Source: an uncultured Clostridia bacterium
GTDB lineage: Bacteria > Bacillota > Clostridia > Tissierellales > Peptoniphilaceae
DNA length: 16,828 nucleotides
Assembly (NCBI GenBank): GCA_945916025.1
Contig: CAMEGD010000022.1
Span: 1 to 16,828, forward strand
Direction: 5' to 3'
Each line of letters begins with the position of its first letter. The first letter of the stretch is position 1. A program made the translations under genes and the position numbers. Of the stretch, positions 13,403-16,828 are shown one piece after another. Below the pieces are notes generated by a model, which was given only the letters and a program-made list of their open reading frames with translations, had not been told where the DNA came from and searched no databases.

Positions 13403-14710
13403 ATGGAAATAAGCACTGAATTACTGAAGAGCAAGTGCCATGTTAATACGAATGAAGAAGGAGATCGCTTTGTAGGCATCAAGGCTGATTCTGAAAATGC
13501 GATGGTCTATTTTCCTATGGGTTATCAATTGCCAGACACAGAACATGAACGAAGAAGAGATATTTTGCATCTAATATCCGTACTTTCAGAATTTACGGTC
13601 AGAAATGATAGAGTACTCCATATGAAAAAGTTTGAAGCTCCTCAATCCGTTGATTTTCCTGTCAATGCATATATGGAAGTAATAAACTACTATTTGGAGC
13701 AACGCTCATATTACACAGAGAAGGAGCCTATCTATAAAACTAGCGATCGTGGTAACACCGACTGGGCTAAAACAATTCGTCAGCAGAAACCTTTGTTGCA
13801 GGCTAACAATTCGCCTATTTATTTAAAACAGACAGTAAGGGATTCTACACCGAATGATCGTAATCTGATAACACAAATCCACAAGTACTGTGTATATGAG
13901 AGTTTTCAAAAATTAGGATGGTTGTTTACACCAAATCTTCCACCTAAACCAGATTTTCCGATTGATATAAAACGGTTTCTTATTGAACTAAATGATAAAT
14001 TAGGTAAAACAAATAATGATAAAGATAAACGTCTTTTCACTTCAATGATTGCCATGCTTAAGTATATAGATGAAGAGACAAACAAACGTCAATTCTATTT
14101 TGGGACAGATAGTTTCGAGTATGTATGGGAAAAACTTATTGACAGAGTATTTGGTGTTAGTAACAAAAACTCATATTTTCCAAAGGCAACCTGGCACCTA
14201 AAAAAAGGTAAGACAAGAACATTTGAAGCTCTTAGGCCAGATACAATCATGGTTTGCAATAACAAAATCTATGTCTTAGACGCAAAGTATTATAGATATG
14301 GATTAACTGGCGAACCCATGCATCTGCCAGAGGGTAGATCTATACATAAGCAGATAACTTATGGTGAATATATAAGTACAAATAATAAATTCAAAGATGA
14401 AAATGGCAATAATCCAACGGTATACAATGCATTTTTGATGCCATACAATTCACGAGAAAATATTTTTGATTTGTCTGGTATATTTGAAAATTGTGGTGAA
14501 AGTACTGGTGAGTGGAAAGGGCATGATAATACTTTTGAACATGTCCAAGGCATCTTGGTCGATATCAATTACTTGATGCACCATTACACAGGAAACCACT
14601 CGAAAAAAATTATAGCCTTAGCAGATTCGATAGAGAGAGCTTTAGCTGAAAATGGTGGGAATTTACCTACAGAGGCTGAAATAAGTGTATCAGTGGGATC
14701 AGATTATTAA
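13403..14710 (+). CDS. LlaJI-family restriction endonuclease subunit R2 (McrC-like nuclease)
   Basis: Nuclease partner of the AAA+ subunit, 435 aa. The C-terminal half has a PD-(D/E)xK core: E239 in DSFEYVWEKLIDRVFG (helix and first acid), RPDTIMV with D280, and VLDAKYY with D293 and K295, then H315/Q317 in HKQITYGEY, the usual order for McrC and RE_LlaJI (PF09563-type) enzymes. The N-terminal half (AMVYFPMGYQLPDTEHERRRDILHLISVL) matches what I recall of the LlaJI R2 family and presumably contacts DNA or the GTPase. It begins 14 bases after R1 with GGTGGTGAT as ribosome site, and ends before a strong terminator. All expected catalytic residues are present. Cleavage position relative to GACGC cannot be seen from sequence. 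Confidence 0.88.
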   Translation: MEISTELLKSKCHVNTNEEGDRFVGIKADSENAMVYFPMGYQLPDTEHERRRDILHLISVLSEFTVRNDRVLHMKKFEAPQSVDFPVNAYMEVINYYLEQRSYYTEKEPIYKTSDRGNTDWAKTIRQQKPLLQANNSPIYLKQTVRDSTPNDRNLITQIHKYCVYESFQKLGWLFTPNLPPKPDFPIDIKRFLIELNDKLGKTNNDKDKRLFTSMIAMLKYIDEETNKRQFYFGTDSFEYVWEKLIDRVFGVSNKNSYFPKATWHLKKGKTRTFEALRPDTIMVCNNKIYVLDAKYYRYGLTGEPMHLPEGRSIHKQITYGEYISTNNKFKDENGNNPTVYNAFLMPYNSRENIFDLSGIFENCGESTGEWKGHDNTFEHVQGILVDINYLMHHYTGNHSKKIIALADSIERALAENGGNLPTEAEISVSVGSDY

Positions 14711-14732
14711 TCATAAGTATACAGAAAAAAAT

Positions 14733-14779
14733 AAAAAATCACCGTTACTATGTGGACTGCATAGTGACGGTGATTTTTT
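14733..14779. terminator. Bidirectional terminator between the restriction operon and the CGNR gene
   Basis: A 20-base arm (14733-14752: six A, then TCACCGTTACTATG) pairs with 14760-14779 with a single G-T wobble around a seven-base loop TGGACTG. A runs on the left and T runs on the right let it work for both converging units. The stop codon of the CGNR gene (14778-14780) lies at its edge. Confidence 0.93.
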
Positions 14780-16001
14780 ATTTTTGAGCCATTTTCTTTA
14801 CTTTTTTCCGGTGATTGCGCTGGGCAGTTGCATTTCTACAGTTAGGGCTACAATATTTTTTTCGTCCATTTGAGGTCTTAACCAAGAAATGATTATTGCA
14901 AGCAGGATTAGCGCATTCTCTATATATTTCAGAACCGGGTCTCATATAAAATATTGAAAAATATAAGGCCGAAAGCAAGTTAGTGGCTTTCCATGAAGGC
15001 TCCATTTTACTTGTCACAAAACGAGGCACAATACCAGAAAGATTTGAATTAATTTCTTCATTTAACACAATCTTTGCGACTACTATAAGCGCCTGTTTAA
15101 GATTGTCATCAAAATTCTCAATAGCTGGTTCATCATAAAATTCGATGCCATTTTCATAAGTTACTTTACTAACCACACCTACCTTTCTCATAAGATGAAA
15201 TAGGAAATCTATGGTAATACGAGCTGCAGGTGTTTCATTTGGTGCATTGCGATACAGATAAACAATATCTTTATATCGAAGGTCGTTTATTCCTGGATAA
15301 CGGTTTGTCAAAGAACTACCAGAAATAATATCTTGATACTCATCAATATTTAAATCATATGTTGGTTTATATACTGAATCAGTAATTATATACGTTTCAC
15401 TTTCAAAGCCTTCTTTAGTGCCGTCAATCTCGGGGACTGAGGAGGCTTTTTCTAATGTTTTAATGAAACCATGATAACAAGTCGAATATGGTTTGCTCAT
15501 AGAATTTAACTTGATAGAAACTCGCTCAGACAGAAGAAGATAAAGAGTTAGGTATAGTATTTTCTCATAGCTTCTATTAGGTTCTTCAATCTCACTCATG
15601 AGAAGAACTGTTGCCTTTATATGATTCACAACTTCAGTCAAAGAATATAGATCGACTTCCTCGTATTCCGTTTTACTAACAGGAAAGAAAAAACCGTTTT
15701 CCTCAAAAAAACTTCGTATGCTGTCAACTTCGTTTGGTAAAGAGATTAGTGCACTTAGTAAGTTTTCTTTTCTAACTGATCCCATCGGTGTGGTTCTACA
15801 AAGACCGTTTGAACCACTAAAGGCATAATGTAATTCATTTTGCTCATCAGATTGAATTTTCAAAGTGTGTCTCATCTCACCAGGAGAAAGATTAACAACA
15901 TCAACACCTGTAAAACATCTATAGCCCTTTAGAGAAAAATAATCGTTTCCTAAATTAAAAAAGTTTTCATTTTCTAATGCAATATTTTCGATTTCAGACA
16001 T
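14778..16001 (-). CDS. CGNR-type zinc-finger protein, probable transcriptional regulator
   Basis: A 407-aa protein whose last 47 residues form a CGNR-class zinc finger: C363, C368, C384 and C388 in ECANPACNNHF and KKYCSPNCRNATAQRNHRKK, followed by a basic tail suited to nucleic-acid binding. CRNA replaces the usual CGNR sequence after the last pair. Family members normally join this finger to an ABATE stress-sensing domain and are about 180-220 aa long. Here about 360 residues precede it, mixed alpha/beta, with no membrane segment or catalytic motif I recognise. The start is supported by GAGGAGGAG (16011-16019, minus strand) nine bases upstream. It converges on the restriction operon through a shared terminator. 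Whether it regulates the operon or the conjugative element, or has a separate defence role, is open. Confidence 0.75.
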   Translation of the reverse strand: MSEIENIALENENFFNLGNDYFSLKGYRCFTGVDVVNLSPGEMRHTLKIQSDEQNELHYAFSGSNGLCRTTPMGSVRKENLLSALISLPNEVDSIRSFFEENGFFFPVSKTEYEEVDLYSLTEVVNHIKATVLLMSEIEEPNRSYEKILYLTLYLLLSERVSIKLNSMSKPYSTCYHGFIKTLEKASSVPEIDGTKEGFESETYIITDSVYKPTYDLNIDEYQDIISGSSLTNRYPGINDLRYKDIVYLYRNAPNETPAARITIDFLFHLMRKVGVVSKVTYENGIEFYDEPAIENFDDNLKQALIVVAKIVLNEEINSNLSGIVPRFVTSKMEPSWKATNLLSALYFSIFYMRPGSEIYRECANPACNNHFLVKTSNGRKKYCSPNCRNATAQRNHRKKVKKMAQK

Positions 16002-16049
16002 AAGAATTTCCTCCTCCTCATACTACAAACACATAAAATCACATCAACA

Positions 16050-16141
16050 AGTAATCGAATAAATAATTGTTTATTCATTATATCAAGTTTTAGTAATCAA
16101 TACAATAACCTTTGAAAGCTGATTATTATTAATAGTAATCG
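16050..16141. repeat. Three AGTAATC boxes at exact 42-bp spacing
   Basis: AGTAATCG (16050-16057), AGTAATCA (16092-16099) and AGTAATCG (16134-16141) start exactly 42 bp apart, four helical turns. They bracket the CGNR promoter, the middle one sitting between its -35 and -10. An inverted copy, GATTAC, is at 16175-16180. They look like operator sites on one face of the helix; the binding protein is unknown. Confidence 0.6.
16077..16105 (-). promoter_or_regulatory. Sigma-A promoter of the CGNR gene
   Basis: On the minus strand, TTGTAT (16105-16100), a 17-bp spacer and TGA-TATAAT (extended -10; hexamer 16082-16077) make a strong promoter about 75 bases before the start codon. One AGTAATC box lies in the spacer, which suits a repressor site. 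Confidence 0.75.
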
Positions 16142-16165
16142 ATAAATTCAGAAATTTACTTACTA

Positions 16166-16416
16166 TTTGAGACTGATTACAATTATAGATGAGGGGAATC
16201 CCTCTTAAAATTTATCAGTCTCAAAGTCCTATTGCGCATACGGACGGCGGGATGCATAAGAGTTCAGAACACAGTGACAAAGACTGTGTTTGGAATGAAG
16301 ATGCACCCACCGTAATTTCGTGTGCTCTTTTTTTGGACAAGCGAAATTTGTGGTCATCTTATCCGCAGGCTCTTTTGCATTCCGCCACCCATTATCGGGA
16401 CGGAAAGGAATGCAAA
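16166..16416 (+). promoter_or_regulatory. Structured leader of the sigma-like gene with several hairpins
   Basis: No gene is seen here, but inverted repeats follow one another: TTTGAGACTGAT (16166-16177) / ATCAGTCTCAAA (16214-16225) enclosing GAGGG-GAAT-CCCTC (16191-16204); AACACAGT (16268-16275) / ACTGTGTT (16283-16290) inside ACGGCGGGATGCAT / ATGCACCCACCGT; AATTTCG (16314-16320) / CGAAATT (16342-16348) flanking a run of T; and TTTTGCATTCC (16373-16383) / GGAATGCAAAA (16407-16417). The last stem includes part of the AAAGGA ribosome site and the A of the start codon. This points to RNA-level control, by attenuation or by opening of the ribosome site. Confidence 0.65.
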
Positions 16417-16828
16417 ATGAAAATACGAGTTTTATATGAAGATCACATCAAAAACGGTCACAAGAACTACACCACAATTGAAATTCCAGATGGAGATTAC
16501 AGCGTCATGCTGGATATCGACTATGAGCAACGTCTTGCAGAAGCAAAACCTGAAAAGAAGGAAGAAGTGAAACGCTGTGAGACTCTACAGGAAATGTTCG
16601 ACCTCATGAACAACAAGGAATACAACCATTGGCGTCGCTACCATAGGCATCTTGGTAATCCCAAGACACCTTATCGAAAAGATGATGAGGTTGAAATAGA
16701 TGTCATGGATACTTTCGCTGATAACTCTCAGGAGATAGAACGCAATCACCAAGATGAGTACGAATCTGTCTGCAAATGGATACGCACCGCTCTTGGTAAA
16801 AAACAGGACTGGGCAGATATGTTCATTG
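16417..16828 (+). CDS. Sigma-factor-like regulator of a Tn1549-type conjugative element (3' partial)
   Basis: The gene starts at ATG 16417 with AAAGGA (16404-16409) seven bases upstream and stays open for 137 codons to the window end. The product begins MKIRVLYEDHIKNGHKNYTT and continues with an acidic, helix-rich region, a basic patch WRRYHRHLG at about 71-79, and LGKKQDWADMF near the end. I recognise this as the N-terminal part of the small sigma-70-like regulator common in Tn1549/CTn-type elements of Firmicutes, whose helix-turn-helix would follow beyond the edge. That identification rests on recall of the family. Codon use is the most GC-rich of the window (CGC, CGT, CTC, ATC), unlike both the chromosome genes and the restriction operon. 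Its start codon is partly buried in a leader hairpin. Confidence 0.65.
   Translation, partial: MKIRVLYEDHIKNGHKNYTTIEIPDGDYSVMLDIDYEQRLAEAKPEKKEEVKRCETLQEMFDLMNNKEYNHWRRYHRHLGNPKTPYRKDDEVEIDVMDTFADNSQEIERNHQDEYESVCKWIRTALGKKQDWADMFI

Noticed and set aside
9076..14710. Reading the AAA+/nuclease pair as a stand-alone McrBC (type IV, methyl-dependent) system
   Set aside because: Two cognate cytosine methyltransferases lie in the same operon, overlapping or spaced by a few bases, and the nuclease looks like LlaJI R2 rather than McrC. A methyl-dependent enzyme here would attack the host's own modified DNA.
14685..14873. Small plus-strand frame across the end of the restriction operon
   Set aside because: It runs through the bidirectional terminator and the antisense of the CGNR zinc finger; the cysteine-rich look comes from low-complexity sequence.

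Overview
This window looks like part of the chromosome of a low-GC anaerobic Firmicute, probably of the Peptoniphilaceae/Tissierellia type (Anaerococcus or Peptoniphilus-like), carrying the left end of an integrated mobile element. The evidence is AT-rich coding with arginine written almost only as AGA/AGG on the left, a sigma-54-controlled amino-acid operon, strong AGGAGG ribosome sites, and a conjugative-element type regulator at the right edge. The genus is an inference.

Left part (1-8759), resident chromosome. A sensor kinase (5' end outside the window) and an NtrC-type sigma-54 activator are encoded back to back. They are followed by a textbook -24/-12 promoter (2498-2513) in front of a GltS-family sodium/glutamate symporter gene and ftcD, glutamate formimidoyltransferase. 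The likely logic is that an extracellular amino-acid-type signal activates the kinase, the regulator activates sigma-54 RNA polymerase, and glutamate-linked transport and metabolism follow. Next come a CYTH-domain protein with an unrecognised N-terminal half, a scar where two truncated divergent genes (fetB-like and MocR-like) abut, a possible DUF1294 tail, a xi-class glutathione S-transferase on the minus strand, and a TrmA/RumA-type RNA uracil-5-methyltransferase.

Middle (about 8718-14780), foreign cargo. The 3' end of the RNA methyltransferase gene is a known integration site for conjugative elements, and the character of the sequence changes right after it. A 316-base non-coding stretch with repeats and inverted repeats leads to a four-gene operon that closely matches the LlaJI restriction-modification layout: two paralogous cytosine-5 DNA methyltransferases, a McrB-like AAA+ GTPase and a LlaJI-type PD-(D/E)xK nuclease. 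Its promoter carries a perfect 20-bp palindrome holding GCGTC and GACGC, the two strands of the LlaJI recognition site, overlapping the -35 box. This is a strong hint of methylation-based autoregulation like that described for LlaJI of Lactococcus. A bidirectional hairpin terminator closes the operon.

Right part (14778-16828). A minus-strand CGNR-type zinc-finger protein converges on the restriction operon. Its upstream region has a good promoter and three AGTAATC-type boxes spaced exactly 42 bp apart. Beyond it lies a heavily structured leader (16166-16417) whose last hairpin would bury the ribosome site of an incomplete gene for a sigma-factor-like regulator typical of Tn1549-type conjugative elements. 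That gene has the highest GC and CGC/CGT codon use in the window and runs off the right edge.
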